Part shown: positions 22,894 to 38,850 of the stretch, piece after piece
Numbering within the stretch: the stretch's first letter is position 1
Layout: every line of letters begins with the position of its first letter
Assembly (NCBI RefSeq): GCF_036785885.1
Contig: NC_092316.1
Location: 50,973,001-51,037,000, forward strand
Direction of reading: 5' to 3'
DNA from: Coffea arabica
Lineage: Eukaryota > Streptophyta > Magnoliopsida > Gentianales > Rubiaceae
DNA: 64,000 nucleotides
The notes under the pieces: generated by a model
What the model was told of the DNA's origin: nothing
Seen by the model: only the letters and a program-made list of their open reading frames with translations
Databases searched by the model: none
Position numbers and translations under genes: made by a program

Positions 22894-23689
22894 ATTGAGA
22901 AAATTTGTCTAAGGGGAGTTGGTTTTCAGTCTTATTTATGGGTTTTACATTATATACTTGGTTCAAAATTTAAATAATTATCAATTACTTAGAATATATG
23001 GTTTTGACATGGTTTAACTTAACAATAAGTTAACTTACTATTAGAGTTCGATTGTACTACATTAAAGTTTAAGAGTTATTCTGGTAAAAACAACTAAATG
23101 CAACTTGAACTTTTTGAAGCAATGAACCGTTTAGGTACTTCCATGCACTTTTAAGATGCACAATGTATCTAAAAACATATTTCTTGTATCTCATTTAGTC
23201 GAATAAATACAGAACTCTGTGGGATAGTGCTTGTCACAAAACAGCTGAGGTAAAAGATGAAAAAAAAAAAAGTGTAATTGGCTAGTTATTATCCCCCGGC
23301 TAGCTAAAAAGCACTGAAAAATCTTTGCCAATTTCCTATCAGCCAAAGATTGAAGTAAATGCCTGGAACTTTTTGTGCAAGTTCTCTTTTTAGATGTGTC
23401 CCTTTAGGTGTGCAACAAAACTAACCTGATTACATGTATAAACTTGAAACGAGAGTACCTCTGACTAAATTAGTTTACAATTGCTAAAATTACTAAAACT
23501 CCAATGTCCCAACACTAACTTGAACATATAAACTTAGAGTAACATACTACCAGACTGAATAAGTGCATCATTGCTAAAATTATTAGAACTACAATGTCTA
23601 GTACTAATATAGTCCCTAAACTTTTCTAACAGATAGTCTAATTTCCCATTGCCTGCGAGTCACGATTGGTGAAGTCAGTGGAGCCAAGT
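22894..23689. repeat. Tubulin 3' flank with a 92-bp tandem repeat
   Basis: The segment from 23432 ('acatgtataaacttg...attgctaaaattactaaaact') recurs from 23524 with a 92-bp period, ending near 23615. It lies 75-260 bp beyond the tubulin stop codon, so it may fall in that gene's 3' UTR or just past it. No canonical AATAAA was found on the minus strand here. Confidence 0.7.
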
Positions 23690-26633
<2,944 letters not shown>

Positions 26634-26772
26634 TTTGTTTCTTTTTTTTTTGCCCTTTTTCTTTGCTTGGCCTCGTTACAGAGAAATGTTTCTTTGTTTA
26701 TTACTAAGACTGAAAATGAGAAAGTATTATCTTAAAAAGAGGATTAGGTTTTGTTAGGGGTTGAGAACCTTG

Positions 26773-26779
26773 ATATATA
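26773..26779 (-). promoter_or_regulatory. Probable TATA box of the alpha-tubulin gene
   Basis: The minus strand reads CTATATATCA here, about 140 bp upstream of the start codon. A start of transcription about 30 bp downstream would give a leader of roughly 110 nt. Confidence 0.6.
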
Positions 26780-26784
26780 GGCAC

Positions 26785-27793
26785 AGTTATGAAAGGTAGC
26801 CGTTAAAGTTTTTCTTTTTCTTTTTTAAATTCTGCAACGGTATGAGCAAAACCGGGCTTTAAAGTTTTTGAAATTTGAATTGATGGATTGAGGATTAATC
26901 AAGCCTTTATCGACATTAGAGTTTTAATCAAGGGCTGAAAATAATGGACTCTTAGATTGGGACTATTTCTTGGACCATGTAATAATTTCAATCATTTGCA
27001 ACGTGGACTCTTAAATTGTGATTATTTCTTAGAGGGGCCATAGAATTTCTCATAAATAATTAGGACATTACTAGCTAAAATCTAAACCAAGGTGCTCAAG
27101 TCATTAAACAGGATACATGGTAACTGTTCTAAAATCGTCGATTCCAATTTTATGAAGAAGTGAAATCAATATTGCAGCCTATAAGACGGTTTTGATAATG
27201 ATTCTAAAACTGTTAGATTTGATTCCAGTTATATTTTTGATTTCTTACGATTGCAATTTTGATTCTTTTACTTTCGGTTCTAGTTACTTATGGTTATACT
27301 TAATTATTTATCATTCAAAATTTTGATGTGAAAGTAAGGTGACAATAGATTTAAGATAGAGAGAACGAGACCAAAAAAAAGTATTAAAAAAAACAAGATT
27401 TTGATTTTTTTAAGTACTGAATAAGGAAAAAAATGATACAAACTTTATGAAATTTTCATCACACTATTGAATGTTAGTAGCCATTTTAAATAAAAGATAC
27501 ACACGATTTTAGAGACATTAAGAGTATCTCCAAGGTGGACAACTTGGACTTAGGCCAAGCTTATCTACCTTTATCAGACTATTCCAAACTAGAACCGAAA
27601 CTGGCGGTTCTGATTATACTTTTACAGGACCAGAATCGATAGCTTTATCTACAATTCCCTTCTTGGTTTCGGTTCCCAATTCCAAATTTCAATTCTGGTT
27701 CAATTTGGATACGGTCTAATTTGATGCGGTTCTCGATTCAAAATGGAACCCTAGCCATGTACACATATGGTTATGATTCTAGCCACAATGGTT
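26785..27793. repeat. Intergenic region with a decayed repeat (about 27111-27768)
   Basis: Around 27111 'atacatggtaac' and around 27755 'gccatgtacac' form a weak inverted pair. The interior has recurring 'cggttctag', 'ttcggttcc' and 'aattctggttcaa' phrases. A similar vocabulary appears at 38990-39680. It looks like an old, non-coding transposon copy of unknown class. A 60-bp direct repeat ('ggactctta.attg.gattatttctt') starts at about 26946 and 27006. Confidence 0.4.
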
Positions 27794-27801
27794 TTTATAG
27801 G

Positions 27802-28047
27802 TAGGGTTAAAAGTTGAACTAAATTATTTGATACTCAAATCAAGCTCAACCTAGTAAGAGCTCGTTCAAATTGTCGTTAACTAGTCCAGTCTAATTTAAA
27901 CAACATTTTATGTTTAATGATATTCAAACTCAATGAACAAACTCATTCTAGATCGGCTCGACAATAAATGAGTCTAGTTTAGTTAAAATAATCAAATAAA
28001 TTCGAATACTAGATTGTTCGATTTAATTAGACTCATTTACACCCCTA
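27802..28047. mobile_element. Candidate hAT-type MITE, 246 bp
   Basis: The right end complement reads TAGGGGTGTAAATGAG and the left end TAGGGTTAAAAGTTG. The 8-bp flanks TTTATAGG and TTTTTTGG agree at six positions. The length, TA-GGG start and 8-bp spacing suggest an old hAT derivative, but both the ends and the duplication are imperfect. Confidence 0.45.
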
Positions 28048-28358
28048 TTTTTTGGCTATAAACTGCCTAACTCGTGCCATGAGTCCATGATTCAATCACT
28101 TAGTCATTTAAAGTTCAATAATAGATTTCATTTTACCAAGAAGCGCATCTTTACAACTTATCATGCCTTGAGCACAATCAGATTGTACTGCAATGAAATT
28201 TACATGGTACTTCTAACACTAGATTTACATATATCCATGGTACTCAAACTCAGACGTACGGACATGTTGGTTAATATGGGTATTATCGTATTTTGTATTC
28301 AAACTATCATTCACAAATCTTTGTACATATATCTTACCCAATTCCCTTCACTCAAATT

Positions 28359-30028
28359 TGTTGGAATGTATGTCCTAAAACAATGATTTTGTTTAATACA
28401 TTCCTTATTATGTTTTGTATCTTATAACTTCTTCTTTATATGTTAAATGTTAAATATAACTAATAAAGTTCTTAGAATACTTATTGATGTGATGGTAGTC
28501 ACAAGTATTGATAACTATGAGATATAAATCACATTTATAGTAATATTTTTAAACTCTCCTAGTCATAGTACTAATGAAATAGGATATCATTAATACGGAA
28601 AAACTAGTATACAATTAGTCTCTACTTAATGTAAGTAGTGGTTGTTCTCATCAACCATGGTATATAGATACCTAGGTTAATGTGTAGATGATTTGTAAAG
28701 TACAAATACATTGGAATAATCCACTTAGAGATCCCATTAGGATATCTATCTTGTGCCAATGGTTGTATCTCTTGTGGAAAGTTATGTGAATGATCCTACA
28801 ACTTGAGATCACCATAGTATATTGAGTGTGAATCACTATATTTTGACTCTATTGCTTGGTACTTATTGAGAGTAACTTAGAGAATAGAGATTGGGTGTAG
28901 TGTGAAGCACGGAAAGATAATGAGTGATCAAGATAGGATTCACCACTCAGATAGTAGGAGTTGATATCCGGATGGCCACTAGTGGGAAATTAACCCTAAA
29001 AGGTCGACTATGTTAGGTTAATTGAAGAATATTTTCAAGTTAACCTAATCTAGGGTTAATTCTAGAAACTAGTAAATTTAATTAGTCATTAGTGAATTGA
29101 CACTTATTCCTTATTCTCTGACTAATTGGATATCGGTGGTGAAAAGATAATAATTACATGGTAACTTTTCATGGAAAGGTTAGGTCAAAATTCCCTTGAC
29201 TAATTCCGGGTACTTGGGTGATCATGATGTGTCGCTAGACACCGCTCATGATTTATAATTATGAATTAATTAATTATTGTAATTAATGATAAAATAAAGT
29301 TGTTTATTTTATCTAATTCTTTTTGGGAATTATAAGTCATAATTATTGCCAATGTATTTGGAGGCTATTGAATCACACGCATTAGAGTTTTGATTCTGGA
29401 TTAAAATTATGTGTCCGAGTGAAAACTTGGAAATAAAGTATAAGATACTTTTGGGATTTAATTACAAAGAAAATAAATTCCAAACCTATTTGAGCAGATA
29501 GGAGAAAATAGTTATCCCCTATCTATCAGATAGCTGAAAGATAGAGTTTGTTATTGGATAAATTTTCGTTTGATTTGTAATAAAACAATAAAAACCTATC
29601 TTTTCTTTTTCTTTCTGTCAATCCTATCTCTGTTAGTACGATGAAAAACCTATGACTTTTTTTTAAAGGAAAAAGGATTCGTGACAAACATAGAGAGTGG
29701 AGAATGAAAAGTATGTGAGACATACATAGAGAGAAAAAATAGACAAGGAAAGGTGAAAAGAAAGGCTAGCAACTTTCATCACTTTCACACAAAAATCGTA
29801 GAGACGATCCAGATATTACTCTCGTGTGGATTTCGATAGAGGTAGGACATCTGAACTGCTCAAGGGGTTGTTTGTCTTCTCCAATACCTCAGAGGAACAT
29901 CACAAAGATTAAGGTAATCTGTTTTTTCCCTTTCTTGTTGAACATTCGCAAAACCTAGGGTGATCCTGAGTGGTTTTTTGGGAAATTTTTTTATTTTTTC
30001 TGCTGCCTTATGTCCCAAAAACCCATCA
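28359..30028 (+). mobile_element. Probable solo LTR of a copia-type retrotransposon
   Basis: The block starts TGTTGGAATGTATGTCC, a common start of long copia LTRs in eudicots, and runs about 1.67 kb without coding capacity. It ends near 'cccaaaaacccatca' (30014-30028). TCAAA occurs at 28352-28356 and at 30026-30030, within two bases of the proposed ends, so the duplication is plausible but not exact. No internal region or second LTR was found, which points to a solo LTR from unequal recombination. Assignment is from general resemblance, and the right limit is uncertain. Confidence 0.5.
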
Positions 30029-30349
30029 AAAATTTCCGCATAGAATAAGTGGAAAGTTGATTGTCAAAAAGAATATGCTTGTTTGAGAAGCAAAACATTT
30101 AGTTTAGGGTGACTAATGTACATAATGTTTATAGTTTGGACCCTTCAGTAAATTAGTTATTATTTGTCTAAAATTGGTAGTCTTTTAAAATTAGTATAAT
30201 GTTTAAAATAGATAATCTTCAAAACCCAATATAACTGGTTTTAACGTTAGTTTAATGACCACGAGATCTACGATTCGAGACTTGAGACCTCTTATTCCCC
30301 CTTTCGCCTCATAAGCCCATCAATAAACTTGTCAATGGAACACTATAAG

Positions 30350-31048
30350 TAGGGGTGGCAATTCGGGTCCAAATCAGGTTGGCGGGTCGGGTTCTGACTC
30401 GACCCGTCAGAAAATTTGTTGATCCGAACCCGACCCGCCAACCCGTGACGGGTCAGGTATGCTGACCCGAACCCGAAAATTTCAGGTTGACGGGTTGGCG
30501 GGGTCGACCCGAAATGACCCGAAACTTAATTTTAATTTATTAATTCATCACTGTAATTTCTAATAAAATCAATTTCTTACAAAACTAATTACATAATCAA
30601 GTAATAAAAATTTAAATAAATAATTCCAAACCAAATCTAAAATAAATTAAACACCGTAAAAGTGTTTTATCCCAAACAAAATATAAAATAAATTAAAACA
30701 GTATAAAAGTAAAAAATAATATAATATATTATTTGTCCAAATATAATAATTTCAACTTCACACAAATTAAATAAAATCATTTAGGATTAAGTAATTAATG
30801 CCTTTGAAAAAAAGAATAACTTAGTTTAGTTAGATAAAATTATTTTTATGTTTATTAAATTATTTTTAATTCGTAAATGGGTCATATCAGGTCACCACGG
30901 GTTGACCCGAAATCGACCTGTTTTCTTTTCGGGTTCATCGGGTTCAACCCAATTCTGACCTGAATTCCCGAAACCTCAACCCAAACCCATTAATTTCGTA
31001 TTAGGTTCGTGTCGTGTTTTCATGTCGTGTCGAAAATTGCCACCCCTA
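30350..31048. mobile_element. hAT-type non-autonomous element, 699 bp
   Basis: The ends are TAGGGGTGGCAATT and its complement (AATTGCCACCCCTA at 31035-31048). A perfect 8-bp duplication ACTATAAG lies at 30342-30349 and 31049-31056, as expected for hAT transposases. Behind the 14-bp ends are GC-rich 'gacccgaacccg' / 'cgggttgacccg' palindromic blocks. The middle is AT-rich and non-coding. Confidence 0.93.
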
Positions 31049-31056
31049 ACTATAAG

Positions 31057-32370
31057 CCCGTCAATATTGCATACACCTGATGTAGATAAAACAAAATAAT
31101 TTATAATTGTATGTTTTTGAATGTGTTGTGTTTCTTTTTTGAGTTTGAGTTTTACTGATGGGCTTAAAGTTTCTATGAAGCCTAACAAACAGTGTCAAAA
31201 GAAAATGGGCTTTTTTTCTTTTGTTTAGATCCCTCTGTATCATACTGGGATGGCTATAAACACCCTGTGAAAAAAGGAAAAAAGTCATTTTATGAAATAC
31301 CTTGCAAAAAAAAAAGAAGAAGAAGAAGAAGAAAGCATCTCCATATTTTTCTAGTTAATCGAAGTCGTCCACACTTTTCAGATTTTTACCCTCTAAATCT
31401 TGGTAGAAAGCAGGTCCTAGTTTGAACATATTCTAACCTCTCTATGCTTCTTTTGTATACATCGATCGATCAACACTAATTAGTCTAAATCTTGTACGAT
31501 GATTTCTGGCAAGGAAATTAAATTTGTCCAGCATATTGTGCAAAATGGGTATTTTGACAAACTAATACACGTTTCTACACCTGTTAAATTAAGTACGGCT
31601 TTACATTTTTCTCGTTCATTGAAGATTAATTGGTTTTGGTGGGGGAGGGGGGGGGGTTCTGACGATTTGCTCTGGTTTTATTATTAAAAAGGTGGGCAAC
31701 TGGTCCAAAACTTGCATGGCCGGTGGATCCATAGCGCTTGCTTCTGTATAATCTCTTTTGGTTTTCTTTAGCGTACCTGTATTATCATGAGAACTTTCCA
31801 AGACAACCCCTTTGAGGCTTTGACATGTTATTTACACATCTATCTTTCAGTTATTTTAGCTTTGTTATTTGTTTTTCGAGATTATCAAGCACTTTTTTGT
31901 TCTACTGAAATTGATAGCTGAAATTGGAAGCTATCATCCTTCTGAAATTGATAGTTATCATCACGTTGCCGTAGAATCCTAATATTAGTTACATAGAATT
32001 TACATAGTTTGACCTATGTCTATAAGAAAATGCAAGGGAACCAACAAAAGACTTAACAGCTCAAAGAATTAAATAGTCTACTAATGAACTCTCTTGGTTT
32101 GGTACTAAAACCAAATATTTCTCTTGAATTGAGGCGTAAACCTCCCTAAAACTTCTTTTGAACCAGTGTCTTAGTACATTTAAATTCGTTCATACCCAAT
32201 ATATTTAAAACCACTACAAGGAGAGGTTTTTTTTTATATATATATAGAATTCTCGATTGTATCCACCAAGAGAAGAGATTTCTTTGTAAAATTCTCGATG
32301 TAAAATACAAAGATAACTCAATAATAGTGTTATGAATGAAATGTATGTGTACACATAATAAGTTTAGTAT
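31057..32370. other. Intergenic region with short simple repeats
   Basis: An (AAG)n tract at about 31314-31335 and a G-run at about 31641-31656 are the only clear features. A small hairpin (GATAGCT...AGCTATC) lies at 31913-31936. No gene was recognised. Confidence 0.55.
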
Positions 32371-32379
32371 ATTTTAAAT

Positions 32380-32532
32380 GAGTAAATCTTTCCTATACTG
32401 AAGGTGTATACACTATCATCGTTGGATTCATGACATATGTGTAAAAGTTGAATTTCAAATTCAAATTTTGCATATTTGTCATTAATCCAACGCTGATAGT
32501 GTATACACTGTCAGTGCAGGAAAGATTAATCC
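32380..32532. mobile_element. Mutator-like MITE, 153 bp
   Basis: Nearly the whole element is two arms of about 60-65 bp, starting GAGTAAATCTTTCCTATACTG on the left and GGATTAATCTTTCCTGCACTG on the complement of the right. The 9-bp duplication ATTTTAAAT is perfect (32371-32379 and 32533-32541). Confidence 0.9.
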
Positions 32533-32541
32533 ATTTTAAAT

Positions 32542-33329
32542 ATACTAACAAGTACCTTAGAACCCCTAAACTTAAACTCTTGGCAGATTAACTTTAACCC
32601 ATCCATCATTGGCTGTTTAACTCTTTGAACCATAATTCAACATCACCACTAGGTTTTGTGAGTCTCAACTCGGCCTTCACTTGCCAGGGACACCGATCAA
32701 ATTGAGGTAACTCATAAATAAAAAAAAATATTGAAAAACAATTAAATTTCCATACCTAACAACGCAGGGATAAAGTGCCCCAAGATTTGAACCATGCAAA
32801 TAAATCTGCAACATACCAAAAAATTAAATATGCATGCGTCCGAGACAAAATGTGCTCCAAGAGTTTGCATGCATAATTTACCTCCACTTGCATGTATAGT
32901 TGCAATATAGGACAGATGAGACTGAGTTTTGGAAGTGAAACTATGATATAATAATGTTAGAAGCAGTGGTCACTGTTAAGGATGAATGAGATGAATGTTT
33001 CCACGTACGAGGCAGTCTGCTAATTGCCTACTAATCAATAAAATTCTGCAAACTCGATTTGACATGGCCAATCTCCATATAGGAGTGTCAGCAAATTTAT
33101 GCAACTTGCGTTACGTGATAGTAATTAAAGACAATGTGTACAACTAATTAAGAAGCTTACTCGGACATGACAAATTAGATGACTATGTTAAACTGCAGCT
33201 TCCGTTTTCTAGAGTGTAATTGTATAATAAAAACAAGAATAGTATGTACTTGTTGGTCCTAGAGCTTTCACGTCTTCTAACAACTTGATCTTTCTTTATG
33301 AAACCACAGATCGAGCATAACAGTAAAGT
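32542..33329. other. Intergenic region, nothing recognised
   Basis: AT-rich sequence between two Mutator-like elements with no coding or repeat signal that I can support. Confidence 0.5.
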
Positions 33330-33338
33330 TTAGTGTTA

Positions 33339-34322
33339 GGGACAATTTCACAAACCTCCCCTGAGGTTTTTAATAGTTACAAAGAGCTCCCCTCAAGTTT
33401 TAAAATTACACATACCTCCCCTACTTTTATTGTTTATATAACAATATAGGTCCAACAAATTAGATTCTCTCAAAAATCCTAAATTCATCTTTTGTACAAA
33501 ACTAAGAAAGCAAAATATAGTATGCTTAATCATTTTCTTCCACACTTTGTACAAATCAACAAGTATAATCCTTAACAGCCATCCAAGCATAAGTTCTAAA
33601 TCCAAATAACTATTCAAAAAATTCCAAATTACATATACAACATTAGTATTTGCCACGTAAAAAAAAAAAAAAAAAACTCATACAGACACACACCTCCTAT
33701 TATCTCAACGCTCAAATACCTTTTCAATACAAGATACTCTGATCTAGAACCAGCATTACAACCTTCTTATGGTCTTAAAAATATTAATATTCCAAAAGTA
33801 GAGAATAAATTCTGTCTCCACAATAAAATCATAACCAAAAATTTCCAATCCAATGAAAGAAATCCTTATGTAATTATTGACATTTTATAAAAAATTTTCA
33901 TGACAACAAATAAAATATGACAAATTTCACATCTTTAATTCTTCTTCCTATTTCAATCATCAATTTCATTATTTATTTCTCTATCACTGCGAGTCTCTTC
34001 ATTTCCTTTTAGTTTAATACATAATCTACTGTCTCTCTATTAATTTTGTAATTTCAATTTACTAATATCTACAAAACTAAAGATAATAAAAAAAGGGTAT
34101 AGCAGTATATTAACTATAAAAGAAAAGAGTGAAAGTAGACAAGATACAAAAAATAATTTTTTTGGGTTTTGTAAATCTATTGCCTTAAATTTAGAATTGT
34201 CTACCAAGTGGAGGGTATTATAGGTATTTTTTATGCCAAGGGAGGTAAGTGTAATTTCTTAAATTTGAGGGGAGCCGAGTGAAATTGTAAGAAACCTCAA
34301 AGGAGGTTTCTAAAATTATCCC
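33339..34322. mobile_element. Mutator-like non-autonomous element, 984 bp
   Basis: Inverted ends of about 85 bp begin GGGACAATTTCACAAACCTC on the left and, on the complement of the right, GGGATAATTTTAGAAACCTC. The duplication TTAGTGTTA is perfect over 9 bp (33330-33338 and 34323-34331). The AT-rich interior has no transposase. Confidence 0.93.
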
Positions 34323-34480
34323 TTAGTGTTATGTAAAATCATAAAAGGGAAAAAATTCTTATGACAAGGAAAAAAACAAAAAAAAAAGTACGTTAAACGA
34401 ACAAAATTTACATCTAGCTATTTTATTTTTATATCTGAGGTGCCACAGTCCAAATCATACACTAGTTTTTAAAAGATGAA

Positions 34481-34823
34481 GGGTTAAAAACAAAAAATCC
34501 CCCTGTGGTATATGTAATATACAGAAAAGCCCCCCATAATTTCAAAACATACAAAATGACACCTCATGTTTTGAACTAAATTATAAATTAACAGAATTCG
34601 TTAAATTTAACAGAAAATTTAACGAAATCCGGTAAATTTAACGGCAAACTTAACGGAATCCGATAAGTTTAACGGCTGAAACCGTCATTTTCGTTAAATT
34701 TAACGAATTCTGTTAGTTTACAATTTAGTTTAAAATATGAGGTGTTGTTTTATATGTTTTGAAATTACAGGGGGTTTTTCTGTAGATTAGGTATACCATA
34801 GGGAGCTTTTTTGTTTTTAACCC
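34481..34823. mobile_element. Mutator-like MITE, 343 bp
   Basis: Inverted ends of about 80-100 bp start GGGTTAAAAACAAAAAA on both strands. The flanking 9-bp duplication AAAGATGAA is perfect (34472-34480 and 34824-34832). The centre repeats a 'gttaaatttaacg' motif in both orientations. Confidence 0.93.
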
Positions 34824-34832
34824 AAAGATGAA

Positions 34833-35570
34833 TTATATCACATATTTTAAGAGAGATTTGGTCTGTTTAACATTGTCATTTAATTTTCTATACATGAAAA
34901 AGAGATAAAAAATTTCTCATTTAATTTTCTAGCACAGTGATATTTTCGTAATCCCTTTACTAGGAGTATTTTTCATTCAACTTGTTTCTTTATGTATCTA
35001 ATTTTTTATTTTAATTATCCCTTTTCTTCAACAGCAAACGATGACAGTTTTTCAATACGTCTTTGTTAAATGGGCAAAAAAATGTATATAAAAGCTCTTT
35101 TTGCACGTAATTCCCGCATAATTTGGCCAGCAGTACTCATATATTCATGTGTTGCAAATTCGTACGACTATTACAAATAGGATTATTGATTAATCACTAT
35201 CCTACTCATTTGCTAGGCCATGATTATCAGGTTACTCCAATCTATCGGAGAGGTACTTGAAAAGGAGAAGCTTATAGCAAAGAAGATAGACGGATGGACT
35301 AAAGTTTATATTGCAATGAAGTCCAAAATTTGTTCAAATTAATATATGGAGATTTCAAGTATTATTTTTACCATCATATTCAATTTTGACAAGAAAACCA
35401 AGAAAAGATAAGTTTTTGGCTTATATTTGTGTATCTTCGTGGTCTTGAATCTTATTCCTGCCCTCAGTATTTATCAAATTATGAAGATGGAAGGGTAAAG
35501 CAATACATTGGAGAAACGGGAGACAGTTATTTTTGTTTCTTTTTTCTTTTATGGTTATGTTTCTATCACT
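34833..35570. other. Intergenic region, nothing recognised
   Basis: AT-rich spacer between a MITE and a SINE. No coding or structural signal was recognised. Confidence 0.5.
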
Positions 35571-35582
35571 AGTTCTAATATC

Positions 35583-35718
35583 TTTTTTCTGTTTATCGTT
35601 TTCTAGCAAAAGACAGGTGAAATTTAAGAAATGCGGAGGAAGCAGAGGAGCTAGGATTCAAAACTTCTAATTTTTGGAGTTTCAATATTAGCCACTAGAC
35701 CAAAGCTTCTTCGACGCC
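35583..35718 (-). mobile_element. tRNA-derived SINE, 136 bp
   Basis: The minus strand starts GGCGTCGAAGAAGC and has an A-box-like TTGGTCTAGTGGCTA and a B-box-like AGTTTTGAATCC. It ends in a short A-run. A perfect 12-bp duplication AGTTCTAATATC lies at 35571-35582 and 35719-35730. Internal polymerase III promoter boxes, an A-tail and a duplication of this length together indicate a SINE rather than a tRNA gene. Confidence 0.82.
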
Positions 35719-35730
35719 AGTTCTAATATC

Positions 35731-36998
35731 CTAACACTTGAATTAAGCGACACAAAGACAAGGACAATAATTAATTTCCTTTTATTTGTTGCCTTCACAA
35801 ATGTTTTTGGCATTTATGATAGACATTCTTTCTAACTTTTTTCGGTTGCCCTTCATGTATTATCATTAATTCTGCAATAAATTTCTTTTGTTAAGTTATC
35901 TTGTATGTATTACCAATACGACTTTACTAGATATTCATAGTTACAGGAAAAAGATTAATCCTATAATTTGCTCAGACAATCCTTTTTTTTTTTTTTTGTG
36001 GGGGTAAATCAAACTAGTCAACAACTGACCATTTGACTAAACAAATTTCTACCTTAGTACAGGATGCCATGTTCTATCGATCTGTTGCATACGAATTTTT
36101 TTACTGTGATGAAAGCTTAAGCTTAATCTATTCAACGGAATAGGAAAAAATTTCTAGTCCATTGAAACTAACCCATGGTCTAAAATTTGGAAATATTTTG
36201 CTCTTTAATCGATGTAATCACTGAAGAAAGGACAAAATGGTTAGATTCAATTCCTGATTAATGTTGCAGTTATACATCGTAATATGCACATTTATAGCAT
36301 AATATTATTTCTCTTCCATCAAGGCATGGATCGAAGAAAAGATGCTAAACTATGACTACACGTGCTCAGGTTATTAAACTCTTTCCTTCAAGTTCAATTT
36401 TACGAAAACCTTCACCGGCCAATCTATTTCTTCTAGGCAACCTTGCTTGCCAGTTTATTATGGAATCAATCACAAAAGATGATGGTATATTCCAATTTTT
36501 GTTTTTTGTGACAGTCCTATAACTATTAGGTGTTTAAAATAGAACACAAAATATTATAGGAAGTAATAAATCCTGAGACAGGCATATATTGGCTTCTTTT
36601 TTTCTTTTTTTTTTTTTGGCTATAGCACAATAATCTAGGTAGGGAAATAAGCTTCTAACGTCATACTCAGTATCCTACTTAGTTAAATCTATCCACACTT
36701 TATTAACTCATGTATCTTAGATTTTTTTTTCTTGATGTTAATTATTTATGGGACTAATTATCACCCTATAGAGACCAAAACATGGCACATTGTTCAAGAA
36801 TGATGAAACTAATTATAGCTGTTAATTATAAGATTCCCCAACGGACTAGAACATAATTAATTATACCTAGGAACAAAAATTCCAACTTATTAAATTACGC
36901 TCAGTAAAATGACACAAACAGTTGAAATGGTCCCCCAGAGAAAGTATCTATGTATAATTTTATTTTCTAAGTGACGTGCGCGGGATATACATATACAA
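35731..36998. other. Intergenic region, nothing recognised
   Basis: AT-rich spacer with several T-runs (for example 35983-35997 and 36608-36617). No gene or bounded repeat was identified. Confidence 0.5.
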
Positions 36999-38850
36999 TT
37001 TGCTCATCCATAATCGAGTTTTACATTTATAAATCCTAAATACCCCACACGCAATTTATTGCAAGTATCCGAATTGTAAGCGAGTATAAGGTATTAAAGA
37101 TCGATCCCGCAGAAAAGAGTGACAATTATCGGTAGTTTTCAAACTCCTTATTATCTAGACTACCATAAACATAAAAGTAATGAAAATTAGAACTAGAAAG
37201 CTCCTAGAGATATAGAATTCCTTACTACTCTTGTAAATAAGATTACCGGTTAAGTGAATGCTATTATCTTAGCTAGTTATGGCGTAATTTCCTAATGTAT
37301 GTGAAACCTACTCTCGTAGTGAATCAACTATACTTGTAGTTAAACCATACCTACTCTCATGGTTATGAAATTAACTACAAACTCATTTTTTCTATGAAAT
37401 TACATGAAACAAGTCACTAAAGCCACAAAGGTGTTCCTCTACTCTCATGAGTGAACTCCCTAGATTTATCACTTCCTTAAACTAGTGTTAAATTCCAATT
37501 CTTATTGTAATCTTAACATCTTAAGATTATTACAATTAATGGCCGGTTAATTATGATTAGAAAAGCAAAAGTGATAAATAACTTGCTCAAAATAATATCA
37601 TCAAATAACCAAGTAAACATCACAAATAAGATATAGAAAGTTCATCCATACTCTAGGCATAAACTTTAACAAAACATGAAAATAAAATCCAAACTTGTAT
37701 TATAATTAAACATGAATTCAAATACAAAAGAGAAAGTGATATGAGAGATGTCACCCTTGTCACATGAGCTCTAACTCTCTATCTTTGCTCTTCAAATTTT
37801 CATTCAAATCTAACTACAAATTAATACAAGATGGAAAAACTACACTAACTATACTAATCTACCCTAATTAATGAACTAAGGAAATTCTAGTGAAAGCTAC
37901 ATTTTTTGTGAGTTTCTCTAGTCTTCCAAAGTTCTGAAAATGTCTTCCAAATGCTGCTATTTATAGAGGAATTCAAGGTCAAGAAGAGTTGTTAAAGTTG
38001 TCATTTTTTGACACTTGAACTCCTATGAGTTGTCTCTCCAACTTTCCACCCTTTTCTTGGTCAGATACAGCCAGAATTGCTAACTAGAATTGAGTTGAAA
38101 AAGTTGTGTGAAAGCAAGGCAAGTTGATGAGCAAGTTACAGAAATCATGTGAGAATATGCGACTTCTTCTCGTGTATTGAATAGTCGCGTATTGAGTTTT
38201 GCACACTTCAACTGCTATTTTCTCAATGATGGAGGTCAAAATAGCTTTCGTGCAAAACATGAAAGTTGTAGCCCTTTGGGTTAGCTTTCCAATGCCTCAA
38301 GAATCATCCAATTTGGATCTCGGGAGAGATGATCAGAATACCATCAACTGGTCAAAGATCTATTTCAGCTTTTGACAACAGAGTTGCACTTCTATATTTT
38401 GACTTTTTAACAATGAAAAAGGCTGAACTAGACTTCGATGTCTTCATACCAAATGTAGATCCAACTCTTAGTTTTAACATGGTTTAGGAATCATTTCAAT
38501 CCAATGCCTGTAACTCAAGATATAGCCAAAATATCACAATGTGTCAAAGTAAGAAAACTTTTCTTCTTTTGTTCTTGATTGCATTTCCTCTCTTGCGCTT
38601 CATATTCTCTTTTTATCACTTCAAACCATCATCAATCATCCAATTATCTTCTCAATTCACTCAATTTGATGATTGACTCATTAAACCTACAAAAACATAA
38701 AGTTTTCACCATAAAAATCCATAGAAATACAATTTTCACACTTTAAACCATAAAATACATTTTTTCACTAAAATCCTAGTTCATTAGCTAAAAACATAAC
38801 TAAAACACACCAAAACTAAATAATAAAACACGTAAAATATATATTTATCA
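36999..38850 (-). mobile_element. Probable LTR-retrotransposon-derived block, boundaries uncertain
   Basis: On the minus strand the block would begin TGATAAATATATATTTTACG at 38850. It continues through sequence of the style found in long LTRs of plant Ty3/gypsy (Tat-type) elements: recurrent 'gcattggaaagctaac' and 'tgcaatgcctg'-like phrases, then alternating 'ctactctcatg' blocks at about 37300-37460. No coding domain is present. The other end could not be fixed (somewhere near 36999-37020) and no 5-bp duplication was found. The class is inferred from resemblance only. Confidence 0.35.
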
